From: Flavobacterium anhuiense
GTDB taxonomy: Bacteria > Bacteroidota > Bacteroidia > Flavobacteriales > Flavobacteriaceae
Assembly: GCF_900101855.1 (NCBI RefSeq)
Contig: NZ_FMVC01000006.1
Span: forward strand, 230,948 to 294,947
Length of the DNA stretch: 64,000 nucleotides
Reading direction: 5' to 3'
Under the pieces are notes generated by a model, which saw only the letters and a program-made list of their open reading frames with translations, was not told the DNA's origin and did not search any database. The position numbers and the translations under genes were made by a program. This document shows positions 38,809-47,238 of this stretch, piece by piece. Position 1 is the stretch's first letter; the number at the start of each line of letters is the position of its first letter.

Positions 38809-39372
38809 TTAATAATATAATCTAAAATCAAGCAGTTTGCATAAATTGTAATGTTTGGTATAAAGATCCTCAACAACCTCAAACAAATTGTCGTTTTCTT
38901 GATACAGACTAAAAAATGCTTTGTCAATAGTACTGCAACTGGCAATTTTATTATAAGTAGAACCATACCCAGAAATAGCTCTAGCGCCAGTAATATCTAA
39001 GAAATATTGTGCTTCTTCTTCGTTTAAATCTAAAACTTTAAGATTGGCAAAATGAATGATTTTCCCTTTCATTTTTCCTTCAAACAATTCAGCGATTTCT
39101 TCTATGCTGTAATAATAATCGTGAAGGCATATGTTGTTTTCCTGACCAGGCATTGCCAAATAAATAATCTCATAATCTTTGAAATTGTGATCTTCATATA
39201 GCAAAATATTCAAACTTTCTTCTAAACCTTCAATCGTATCGCAAGTTTTATGAATGCTAGAAATGCCCTGGTCAATTGCCAGTTCTTCCAGACATTTTAC
39301 CACATGGGTTGGGCTATGATCGTCTATATCTCGAACGCCTTCTAGGCAGAAAATAAATTTTTCATTATCCAT
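38809..39372 (-). CDS. Hypothetical protein resembling DUF6642/caspase-like family
   Basis: A 187-aa soluble protein: FIFCLEGVRDIDDHSPTHVVKCLEEL, an NILLYEDHNFKDYEIIYLAMPGQENN strand, IHFANLKVLDLNEEEAQYF and ARAISGYG. The strand order resembles small caspase-like proteins (DUF6642), where the first motif is normally HG and the second contains SC. Here they read PG and AN, so catalytic residues would be missing. This comparison is from memory and tentative. It forms a two-gene unit with the AraC regulator (1-base gap). Confidence 0.55.
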   Translation of the reverse strand: MDNEKFIFCLEGVRDIDDHSPTHVVKCLEELAIDQGISSIHKTCDTIEGLEESLNILLYEDHNFKDYEIIYLAMPGQENNICLHDYYYSIEEIAELFEGKMKGKIIHFANLKVLDLNEEEAQYFLDITGARAISGYGSTYNKIASCSTIDKAFFSLYQENDNLFEVVEDLYTKHYNLCKLLDFRLYY

Positions 39373-39511
39373 GCAGTTATACTTTGGATTTAAACTTTTT
39401 TAGTGGTTTTAGCAAATGTATTTTTTATATCATAAAATACAATAGAGAAAACAGACTTTAACGTCTTTTTTGGATTTTAATATAGGTTAGAGCTACGTAA
39501 ACTTTTAAGCG

Positions 39512-39519
39512 TATTTTTG
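39512..39519 (+). promoter_or_regulatory. -7 box before the nucleosidase gene
   Basis: TATTTTTG matches TAnnTTTG, 21 bases before the ATG. Confidence 0.45.
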
Positions 39520-39540
39520 TAAACCGAAAATAATTTACGC

Positions 39541-40146
39541 ATGATACAAATTAACCAAACAGCATCATTTGCTGTTGAAGATATATTATTCTGTTTTGCG
39601 CTCGAATCTGAAGCAGCAGAAGTTTTTAAAGGACACAATGTTTTAATTACTGGAATCGGAAAAGTAAACGCAGCTTATGAGCTGACAAAAGCCATTCTAA
39701 AGAAAAAGCCCTCTGTAATTATAAATCTAGGTTCGGCAGGAAGCAGCTGTTTTCAAAAGGGCGACGTAATCTGCTGTACCAAATTTGTTCAAAGAGATAT
39801 GGACGTTCGCGGTTTAGGTTTTGCATTATACGAAACGCCTCTTTCTGGTTTACCTCCAGTTTTAGAATATGGTTTGTTAATGGACAATCTTCAAGAAGGA
39901 ATCTGCGGAACGGGAGATAATTTTGAAATGGGACATTGTTCAGACGCGTACAATGTGGTTGATATGGAAGCGTATGCTCTAGCCATGATTGCCATGAAAG
40001 AAAATATTCCGTTTTTAAGCTTAAAATATATTTCTGACGGAGCCGATGATAATGCAGCAGAAGATTGGACAGTTCAGGTTCATAAAGCAGCAATTGCTTA
40101 CGGTAAAATTTTAGGATTGATAAAAGAATCAGAAGCCATTTCTTAA
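39541..40146 (+). CDS. Nucleosidase (MTA/SAH nucleosidase-like)
   Basis: A 201-aa member of the purine nucleoside phosphorylase/MTAN fold: LITGIGKVNAAYEL, IINLGSAGSS, the VVDMEAYALAMIA helix carrying the catalytic Glu and the SDGADDNA segment with the catalytic Asp. Shorter than typical MTAN (about 230 aa). It probably hydrolyses methylthioadenosine or a related nucleoside. Transcribed alone. Confidence 0.85.
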   Translation: MIQINQTASFAVEDILFCFALESEAAEVFKGHNVLITGIGKVNAAYELTKAILKKKPSVIINLGSAGSSCFQKGDVICCTKFVQRDMDVRGLGFALYETPLSGLPPVLEYGLLMDNLQEGICGTGDNFEMGHCSDAYNVVDMEAYALAMIAMKENIPFLSLKYISDGADDNAAEDWTVQVHKAAIAYGKILGLIKESEAIS

Positions 40147-40176
40147 TTGAAGTGGCTTTTAGATTTTTCGAATATT

Positions 40177-41007
40177 CTATAAAGTTAAATAAGTGTTTCT
40201 AATTATTTCTTTAATCATTTTTAAAGCTTCAGTCGATGTTTTTCGAATAATGATTTTATTCTTTTTATCCTTTATCAAAGCGGTAAACTGATTGTCTTCT
40301 ATATTAATATCAACGATAGTTCCTCCATATTTTAAAGTGGTTTCTGCAATTGCAATCGGGAGATTTGTTGCGCCCGAAGTTCCCAGAATAAATAGTATTC
40401 CAGAATTTTTAGCAATTTTTAAAGAACTGAATTTTTTATTTGTTTTCTCATCATAATATTCATCAAACCATAAAATATTAGGTCTCATCCAGCTTCCGCA
40501 ACTTTGGCATTTTAAAAGTTCTATTTCTCTTTCCGTCAGATCTTCATCGATTTCTTTTCCTTTTATTTCTTCGGGTAGATTTACGATTTCTTTACAGCCG
40601 TTCGAACATTTAATTTCTCTATTGTTGCCATGGATTTCGAAAATTCTTTCAGTTCCGCTTTGTCGGTGTAAATTATCAATGTTTTGGGTAATAAGATGAA
40701 ATCGGTCTTTCAGGATATTTTCAATTTCAACCAATTCGTAATGACTTTCATTTGGTTTGGCATTTTGAAACATTTTTTTTCTAAACAACGAATATTGCCA
40801 GACTTCTTCCGGATGTTCTTTGAAATATTTAAAAGTTCCAAATTCTTCTGGTTTATGAAATTGTGTTCCTTTAACCCAAATACCGTCAACACCTCTATAA
40901 GTTGGAATACCGCTTTCTGAAGAAAGTCCGGCTCCTGTCAAAAAGGTAAAGAGGTTTCTTTTGTTTTTAGTTGAAACGTATTTTATGATATCTTCTAATT
41001 GTTGCAT
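40177..41007 (-). CDS. Sirtuin-type NAD-dependent protein deacylase
   Basis: A 276-aa SIR2-family enzyme. NAD-binding GAGLSSESGIPTYRG is at about 25-39, TQNIDNLH with the catalytic His in IFEIHGNN follows, and the zinc site has CSNGC and CQSCG, with an intervening acidic stretch. FILGTSGATNLP is the usual last NAD contact. It lies convergent to the nucleosidase, a combination of NAD- and nucleoside-metabolism genes; no further link is seen. Confidence 0.92.
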   Translation of the reverse strand: MQQLEDIIKYVSTKNKRNLFTFLTGAGLSSESGIPTYRGVDGIWVKGTQFHKPEEFGTFKYFKEHPEEVWQYSLFRKKMFQNAKPNESHYELVEIENILKDRFHLITQNIDNLHRQSGTERIFEIHGNNREIKCSNGCKEIVNLPEEIKGKEIDEDLTEREIELLKCQSCGSWMRPNILWFDEYYDEKTNKKFSSLKIAKNSGILFILGTSGATNLPIAIAETTLKYGGTIVDINIEDNQFTALIKDKKNKIIIRKTSTEALKMIKEIIRNTYLTL

Positions 41008-41117
41008 GTTTAGTTTTAAAAAACAGTTTTTTTGATTAAATATAAATTAAAAATAGATACCTCAGCTTTCTAATTTTAATTCAATAAAAAACGGACTTTT
41101 AAAAATGATTCCCCACG

Positions 41118-41320
41118 CTGCGCAAATGTCTCTGACTTTGCGCCACTCAAACAAATATTTTAAAAAGCGTATACATCTCAAAGTCTCTGACTTTAAAACA
41201 AAACTTCTTAGTAAAAAAGAATTTCAAGATGGGATTAGGAAAAAGTCGGAGACTTTTGAGACGTTTTCTGTTAGACATAATGCAAAAAAAATTGCGCAAA
41301 GTCAGAGACATTTTGCGCAG
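41118..41320. repeat. Palindromic element (CTGCGCAAAATGTCTCTGAC ends)
   Basis: The arms at 41118-41143 and 41294-41320 are complementary over 26 bases with one inserted A. The interior carries smaller repeats AAAGTCTCTGACTTT and AAAAGTCGGAGACTTTTG. Any ORF here is repeat-derived. It abuts the gene remnant. Confidence 0.88.
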
Positions 41321-41330
41321 CTTTTCATAA

Positions 41331-41579
41331 GGAACTCTTTGTGGAGCAGGGTTCAGTGCAAAAGGAATTCAGGATAGCTGTGCATTAAACATTCTTGCAC
41401 TTGAAAGGAAATATCAAAAGTCCATTTCAACTGCTTCAGAAAACTTTCAAAATTTCGAATCAAAAGAGTGTGTGAAGGAAAATCTGGCAGACATTCTACT
41501 ACGTGGAGAGAAAGTAAATGACTATGTTTCAAAACAATTTAAACAAAAAAAGAAAAAGAGGCTTTACAAAGGAATATAA
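41331..41579 (+). pseudogene. Gene remnant, 3' part only
   Basis: An open frame of 82 codons with no ATG, ending at a TAA. The peptide (CGAGFSAKGIQDSCALN, LERKYQKSISTASENF, LADILLRGEKVNDYVSKQF, then KKKKRLYKGI) has normal amino acid composition and is directly followed by a hairpin terminator. I read it as the end of a gene whose front is lost next to the palindromic element. The family is not recognised. Confidence 0.5.
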
Positions 41580-41616
41580 AATAATCAAGGGTGCAAAATA
41601 CTCCCTTGATTATTTT
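41578..41616 (+). terminator. Terminator after the gene remnant
   Basis: AAAATAATCAAGGG and its exact complement with an 11-base loop and a following T-rich run. On the minus strand it also lies past the lipoprotein gene. Confidence 0.88.
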
Positions 41617-41644
41617 AAATGACTTTTATTAGTAATCTAAATAT

Positions 41645-42247
41645 TTACCACCATGCTATCTTTTTTGTTAACAAATCAAATCTCGATTTTACAGCTGCGT
41701 CGACTTCATTTTCATTCGTAATAATTTCTTTTCTATAATTAAAAGAGTCTTCAAATCTAGCTAATATCGTATAATCTTTGTTAAGTAATAAACTCTCCTT
41801 TTTCGGTTCGGATCCTTTTTCATCATAGTATAATTTATAGACATTTTTATACTGTTCAAAGTTTATTACCCCTTTTGTACAAATAAAAAAATTGTCAAGT
41901 TTTCTATCCACAAAAAAGCATGTATCTTTCTTTGTCTTCCTAAAATATAAGTACTTTTCATTGTCATCTTGCACATTTGAAAAAATAAAAAGATCTGATC
42001 CTTTCTTATAAAAAACTTGTTTAAAAGCAATGAGTTTTTTCCCTTCTAAATTAGTCGATACATATTTTTCTGTAATCGAATCATTCTTAAACTCATATTC
42101 CCTGAGCGAAAATCCAATTACAGAATCTTTTTGAGAACTAATTTTATAATATATTTTCTTTACTACTATTTGATTTTCTATTTTACTACAAGAGAAAAAA
42201 GAAATGGGTATAATTATTAAATAAAACCACAATATTATTTTATTCAT
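41645..42247 (-). CDS. Lipoprotein, candidate immunity protein for the RHS toxin
   Basis: The start is set at 42247 (MNKIILWFYLIIIPISFFSCSK), giving a lipobox with Cys at residue 20; the longer frame from 42298 overlaps the RHS gene. Total 200 aa. The rest is beta-rich with no recognisable domain (KISSQKDSVIGFSLREYEF; FFICTKGVINFEQYKNVYKLYYDEKGS). It begins 1 base after the RHS stop. Gene position and exported lipoprotein form fit an immunity protein that acts outside the cytoplasm; this is inferred, not shown. Confidence 0.65.
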   Translation of the reverse strand: MNKIILWFYLIIIPISFFSCSKIENQIVVKKIYYKISSQKDSVIGFSLREYEFKNDSITEKYVSTNLEGKKLIAFKQVFYKKGSDLFIFSNVQDDNEKYLYFRKTKKDTCFFVDRKLDNFFICTKGVINFEQYKNVYKLYYDEKGSEPKKESLLLNKDYTILARFEDSFNYRKEIITNENEVDAAVKSRFDLLTKKIAWW

Positions 42248-42248
42248 T

Positions 42249-45200
42249 TTACTTCTTTTTTTTAGGATTAGTTTCTTGACCTTTAGCATACGACGCATTA
42301 ATATCTTTGTTTACCATTTTTTGCACTTGAACAGGATTAAGAACAGTTTTTAATTGGGATACAAACTCAAAGAATTTTTTAGCTCTTCCTTCTTTATCAT
42401 CTTTCATAGAGAGATGATCTTTATAACCCGAAGGATTTGAATCAGCATATTCCAAATAAGTCAACAATGCGTCACCGTTTCCACCTCTTTTGTAGGCATT
42501 TATTAAATTCTCTAAATATTGATTTAAATGCAGGAATACCTCATGACCTACTGTTTCCGCATCGTTAGCTAAATCACCAAAAGTATCCTTATTTAATTTC
42601 ATTTGAAAAGAGATTCGCCCTCCTGAAAAAGATGGATCAGTTGTTTTCCCATAATACCCTGTTTCACCTTCAACTTCCGTGAAATACATATTATGCTTGG
42701 AATACTTCCCATCCTTATCAAAGCTTAAGCTACCTATTTTATCCCCTTTTTTTGCGAAATTTGATAAAAAGCTATATCCCATTTTAGTTTTTCCAAATGC
42801 TTCAATGCCCTTTTGAACATCTTTATCAAGTTTATTAAACGCAACTTTTTCATATTTTCCAGTTTCTTCATTCATCTGCCAGAATAAAATATCTTCTCCT
42901 GTTGGATCTACATATGAAATCGGATTGTTAACAAAAGAACTATAAGGAGATAATGAATAATAACTTTCACTATGCGGATCCATGTTCATCCAGCGACCAA
43001 TTGCTGGGTCATAATTTCTTGCATGATAATCATAAAAGTTAAGCCCCAGCTCGTCTTGAAGCTCCTTTCCATTGTACTTATACTTTTGTGCTGTGCTATT
43101 CCCCTTAGTTATATTATTGACATAATTATATCCTTTATGTTTTAAACCAAATGGATAATAGTTGTTTTCTTCCTGAACAACCAGATTTTTATCATAGCTT
43201 AAACGAACGTTGTCTAAATGATCTTTGTATTGGTAAATATAATCAAAAGTTCCTAAGTTATTTGATACATATCCTTCTGGCTGTGAGAAAAATTGTAACT
43301 GGTTGTTTTCATAAATAAATCCACCAGCATAATCGGTTGTGGTGGTATTTACAATTTTTTGCTGTTTTGATCCTGTTGCATCATAATAATATTTGATGCT
43401 TTGCCCCTGAATTGTTACTTCGTCTGGCAGATTCAAATGGTTGTAACTAACAGCTGTGATTCCTTTATTGGTATCGGTTTTCATATTTCCATTGGCATCA
43501 TAAGTATAATCTACAGATGTATCATCTCCTAAACCGGTATAATCATCTTTAAAACCTTGAGTTTTACTCCCTAAATCTGAAACAATCTGGAGTTTATTGC
43601 CATTGTCGTAGCTGTAGGTAAGATCATCCATTACACCAAAATGGGATGGAATATTAATATCTGGTACACCACCAACCAATTCTCCATTTCTCTTTAATTT
43701 CAGAATATTACCGTTCAGGTCATAAGTAAGGCTTTCGTTAAATTTATTTAAATTGTCATCCGCATTTTTAAGTCTGTTCAGCTTATCGTAAGTATAGGTA
43801 TAGTATTTAATGCTGGTATCATCATTTTTTGTTTTCCAAAAAGTCTGGCTAATGTTTCCGTTAAATAGTTTTTTATTCGGATCGGTACTATCATTATAGT
43901 TAATTTGAAAAGCAAACAAATCACTTCCAATAGCATTGATGTCATTAATGTTTTTAAGCCATCCTCTAATATTGTACTTGTATTTAACGTTTTGCAATCT
44001 GTTTTGTGAAGCTTTGTTTCCAACACCTTTACTTACTAATTGACCTAATTCATCGTAAGTATTATCCACAATAATTTCCGGATCTGTCGCACCATTTATA
44101 GCTTGTGTTTGTTTCGTTAATCTGCCTGCTTTATCATATTCAAATTTGTCAACAATAATGGTGGTTACACTATTTCTAACATGTGTTGAAGTTGTTTGTG
44201 TTATATTACCTGGAAAGTCAAATTCACTTTGTACAGTAGCGACTGTATTTAAAAACTCATTTTTAGTATAAGTATAAAAAGGCTTGCTCTTAGCATTGTA
44301 ATAAGTCCAGTTTGTAATCCAGCTGTCTGTAGTTAAAATGCGGGTTTTTGATCCTGTTGGCAATCCTTTTGCATTAGTGAGGGCACCCATAGAAGAAATA
44401 TCTGCCGGTAACGCGTCGGAATTATAATCGTCATAATAACTTATTGTAAATAAATTAATAGTGGCATCATTTACATTCGGGAAGGCATTATTACTATAGT
44501 AAACACTTGTACCATTAATAGTATTGAGTGTTTGTTTTTGCTCAAAAAAAGTATTGTTTTGATCCGCAAAAGACTGCATTAAAGCACGGGTTGTTTTTAC
44601 CGCATTTATATATTCGCCTGTATAAACAACTCTGCCAAAAATGTCATATTTGGTAAACAGCCATTTGTTTTGGGCTCTTAAATTAGCATCTTGCGTTAAA
44701 ATAGGTTTGTCTTGTTTGTTGTAAACAATATATTCCCAGTCTTTTCCTGGCAGTTTCTTTTCAATTAATCTGTTTCTTGGGTCATAGTGGTATTGATAAC
44801 ATAAATTATCTAAAACACTTTGATTGCCATTATCAATAACTGCAGAAAAGGTACTACCAGCTTTGGCATGAAATCCATCTGTTAATCGAATAGAATTGGA
44901 TGCTTTTAAATGAAGCGGGGCACTGCCTGGATTAATCACTGCAGCAGTATCAATACTAGTTCTAATATTGGTTGAACCAAGAAGATCTAAGGCTTTGGGA
45001 GGAAGCACAAAGCTGAGGTTTCCAAAATCATCATAAACATAATAGGTATCGTGTTTTTTGTTACTTGTTTCGTCACCTACCATTCCGTAGGTTCTTTTTA
45101 GCACAACCTGTCCGTCTTTGGTTTTGAACTCCACTGTAGCACCATCTGTTTCTTCCAGAGAATTGGTTACAGTGTTTAATTTAGAATTTTCATCAAAAAC

Positions 45201-47153
45201 AACATTTTTGTAAAGCATTTTTTCGGTGTAATATCCTGAATTCTTTAATTTGGGTACATATATACCATATTCAAGAACAAAATCTACTGTAAAAAGCTGT
45301 ACTTCGTCAGTAGCATTTGTTTTATAATCCATTTTTATTTCATTACCTCCGCCTAAGCGCCAGTCATAGCCTGGTGCCGACTGCTTTAGAACTCGGTTAA
45401 GTGGCGAAGGCTCTAAATCTTTTTGAGAGTAAGGATTTGAGGCGGTCGCATTGATGTCTGCTGGATAGTGATTGGCGTAATAGGTTTTAGTAGCAAGATC
45501 AATATCTGCCGTTCTAAAGGCACCACAGTTGTTTCCGTCTGTATAAGGTAGGTATTCTTTGTCTTGTCTGCCATAATCATCATACCCCACGTGTGTTATA
45601 ATGTCATAATTATTAACAGCACCCGCTCTTACTTCAATTTTTTGTTTGGGTCTTCCGATACCATCATAATAGGTTATAGATTCCAGTTTTTGACTGTTGG
45701 TAAGCGCATCAATATCTGTGCTTTCTATTATAGGAGTAGTGGTATGAACATAACTCTCTTCAGTACTTATGCCATCACAATTAAAAGGCTGTAAATTAAT
45801 AAAAACATCGGCAGAGGCTGGGGAAATACATCCTGAGTAATTTGTTACAGTAAAATTATGTACAATACCGGCTTTAAGACCTGTTACGTAGGCAACAGGA
45901 CCGGAACCATAAAGATCTCCAGGATTTATTCGCCAACTACCCCCTGGAAGACCTGTTAATGTAACATTTCCTGTTGGAGTACTTAAAGTAGGATGTGTTA
46001 TAGTACCGACAATGGGTGCTGTAGGAGTAACAGGTTGCGCATTAATAGTAAAAGAGGTTAAAGGAGATGAAATGTTAGATTCAGAAGTGGCTTTTATGGT
46101 ATAGTTACCTTGTGGTGCTAAAACTTTTGATCCTAATATACTTACATCTGTCGATGGCGTTACGGTATAAGTATAAGACGAATTATAGTTGGTTATGGTG
46201 AATTGTCCCTTACTAGTATTACAATCTGGCTGTATAATATCAGACAGCACAGGAGCATCTAGTGTTGAGGATTGTGCATTGATAACTACATTTGCCGAAG
46301 CATTGGAGGTACAGCCAGAGGCATTTGTAACTGTAAAATTGTAGGTAGTAGCAGGATTTAATCCCATTATGGTTGTTGACCATCCTGTTCCAGAAATATT
46401 CCCAGGATTAATCACCCAGGTACCAGAATCTGGAAGATCTGTCAAAGTTACACTTCCAGTTGGTGTTGTAACAGTTGGCTGCGTAACACTTTGTATTACC
46501 GGAGCGGGAACACCAATAAAATAGGAGACACTGCTAGATTCATCACTCCAATATCCATTGTTACGTCTGGCTCTTAAATAATATTCAGTACCCGATGTAA
46601 CAGTTATGGTAGAAGAAGAATTAGCCATACTGGTTCCCGTTGGGCTAGTTTGCCAATACCAAGTAATATCCTGTCCGCCGGTTCTTATATTTCCAGGAGG
46701 GTCGTTTCTTTGCAGCACAACCTGATTACAGCCCGAACTTATTATTACTGGAGCATCAGGTGTTGCCGGTGTTGGAAGAACTGTAACATTGAGTTCAGCA
46801 TAATATTGATAGTTTTCTCCTTGCCTTTGGTATAAAACATATACTTTTTCCTGACTTGGTGAACCGTCCCAATAAACTTCTGCATCGGCTTGGTAATTTT
46901 CATTTATATAAGTTAGCACTGTACCATTATTTACAATCATCCAATTGAAATTATTATACAATGAAGCTGAAGGAGCATTATTGTCCATAGCATCTTTTAG
47001 GGAATAAGATACAACATCTCCGTAATGAACTGTTGTTGGGCCATCCAAATACAACTGACCCGTTACCTGTGCCTGAATTTGAGATGGGTTAAGGATCATT
47101 ATCATCACCAAAACCACAAAAACAAATGTATTTTTTATTTTATTATGTATCAT
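42249..47153 (-). CDS. RHS repeat-associated core protein with variable C-terminal tail
   Basis: A 1634-aa secreted protein. After the signal peptide there are Ig/PKD-like repeats at about 30-470 (two clear ones: TPTGSVTLTDLP...GTWVINPG and TPTGNVTLTGLPGGSWRINPG), then a DUF6443-type domain (ESITYYDGIGRPKQKIEV), a long YD-repeat shell, and the RHS core end (YKYNGKELQDELGLNFYDYHARNYDPAIGRWMNMDP given by its boxes; NNPISYVDPTGED near 1420). The last 213 residues are outside the core and variable in such proteins. They contain GHEVFLH at about 1536-1542. Polymorphic toxin-type; the tail activity is unknown. Confidence 0.9.
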   Translation of the reverse strand: MIHNKIKNTFVFVVLVMIMILNPSQIQAQVTGQLYLDGPTTVHYGDVVSYSLKDAMDNNAPSASLYNNFNWMIVNNGTVLTYINENYQADAEVYWDGSPSQEKVYVLYQRQGENYQYYAELNVTVLPTPATPDAPVIISSGCNQVVLQRNDPPGNIRTGGQDITWYWQTSPTGTSMANSSSTITVTSGTEYYLRARRNNGYWSDESSSVSYFIGVPAPVIQSVTQPTVTTPTGSVTLTDLPDSGTWVINPGNISGTGWSTTIMGLNPATTYNFTVTNASGCTSNASANVVINAQSSTLDAPVLSDIIQPDCNTSKGQFTITNYNSSYTYTVTPSTDVSILGSKVLAPQGNYTIKATSESNISSPLTSFTINAQPVTPTAPIVGTITHPTLSTPTGNVTLTGLPGGSWRINPGDLYGSGPVAYVTGLKAGIVHNFTVTNYSGCISPASADVFINLQPFNCDGISTEESYVHTTTPIIESTDIDALTNSQKLESITYYDGIGRPKQKIEVRAGAVNNYDIITHVGYDDYGRQDKEYLPYTDGNNCGAFRTADIDLATKTYYANHYPADINATASNPYSQKDLEPSPLNRVLKQSAPGYDWRLGGGNEIKMDYKTNATDEVQLFTVDFVLEYGIYVPKLKNSGYYTEKMLYKNVVFDENSKLNTVTNSLEETDGATVEFKTKDGQVVLKRTYGMVGDETSNKKHDTYYVYDDFGNLSFVLPPKALDLLGSTNIRTSIDTAAVINPGSAPLHLKASNSIRLTDGFHAKAGSTFSAVIDNGNQSVLDNLCYQYHYDPRNRLIEKKLPGKDWEYIVYNKQDKPILTQDANLRAQNKWLFTKYDIFGRVVYTGEYINAVKTTRALMQSFADQNNTFFEQKQTLNTINGTSVYYSNNAFPNVNDATINLFTISYYDDYNSDALPADISSMGALTNAKGLPTGSKTRILTTDSWITNWTYYNAKSKPFYTYTKNEFLNTVATVQSEFDFPGNITQTTSTHVRNSVTTIIVDKFEYDKAGRLTKQTQAINGATDPEIIVDNTYDELGQLVSKGVGNKASQNRLQNVKYKYNIRGWLKNINDINAIGSDLFAFQINYNDSTDPNKKLFNGNISQTFWKTKNDDTSIKYYTYTYDKLNRLKNADDNLNKFNESLTYDLNGNILKLKRNGELVGGVPDINIPSHFGVMDDLTYSYDNGNKLQIVSDLGSKTQGFKDDYTGLGDDTSVDYTYDANGNMKTDTNKGITAVSYNHLNLPDEVTIQGQSIKYYYDATGSKQQKIVNTTTTDYAGGFIYENNQLQFFSQPEGYVSNNLGTFDYIYQYKDHLDNVRLSYDKNLVVQEENNYYPFGLKHKGYNYVNNITKGNSTAQKYKYNGKELQDELGLNFYDYHARNYDPAIGRWMNMDPHSESYYSLSPYSSFVNNPISYVDPTGEDILFWQMNEETGKYEKVAFNKLDKDVQKGIEAFGKTKMGYSFLSNFAKKGDKIGSLSFDKDGKYSKHNMYFTEVEGETGYYGKTTDPSFSGGRISFQMKLNKDTFGDLANDAETVGHEVFLHLNQYLENLINAYKRGGNGDALLTYLEYADSNPSGYKDHLSMKDDKEGRAKKFFEFVSQLKTVLNPVQVQKMVNKDINASYAKGQETNPKKKK

Positions 47154-47238
47154 ATTAAAAGTTTAAATTTTACAATAGCATTAAGCAGTTGCTGACATGA
47201 CATGTCAACAACATTATGCTGGATTTGTGTGATAATTT

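Larger units (their letters stand above)
41008..41644. other. 637-base gap: palindromic element, gene remnant and terminator
   Basis: Contains the family-3 palindromic element at 41118-41320, then a coding-like frame without a start (41331-41579) and a terminator (41578-41616). The rest is AT-rich. Confidence 0.8.

Noticed and set aside
38808..38966. Extended N-terminus for the AraC regulator
   Set aside because: The extension overlaps the upstream gene in another frame; the ATG at 38807 follows its stop directly.
41105..41377. 90-codon ORF in the 41 kb gap
   Set aside because: It is composed of the palindromic element and crosses into the remnant in another frame.
42520..42550. Calling the RHS tail a zincin metalloprotease
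   Set aside because: The motif is HExxxH, not HExxH, and no third ligand was identified.
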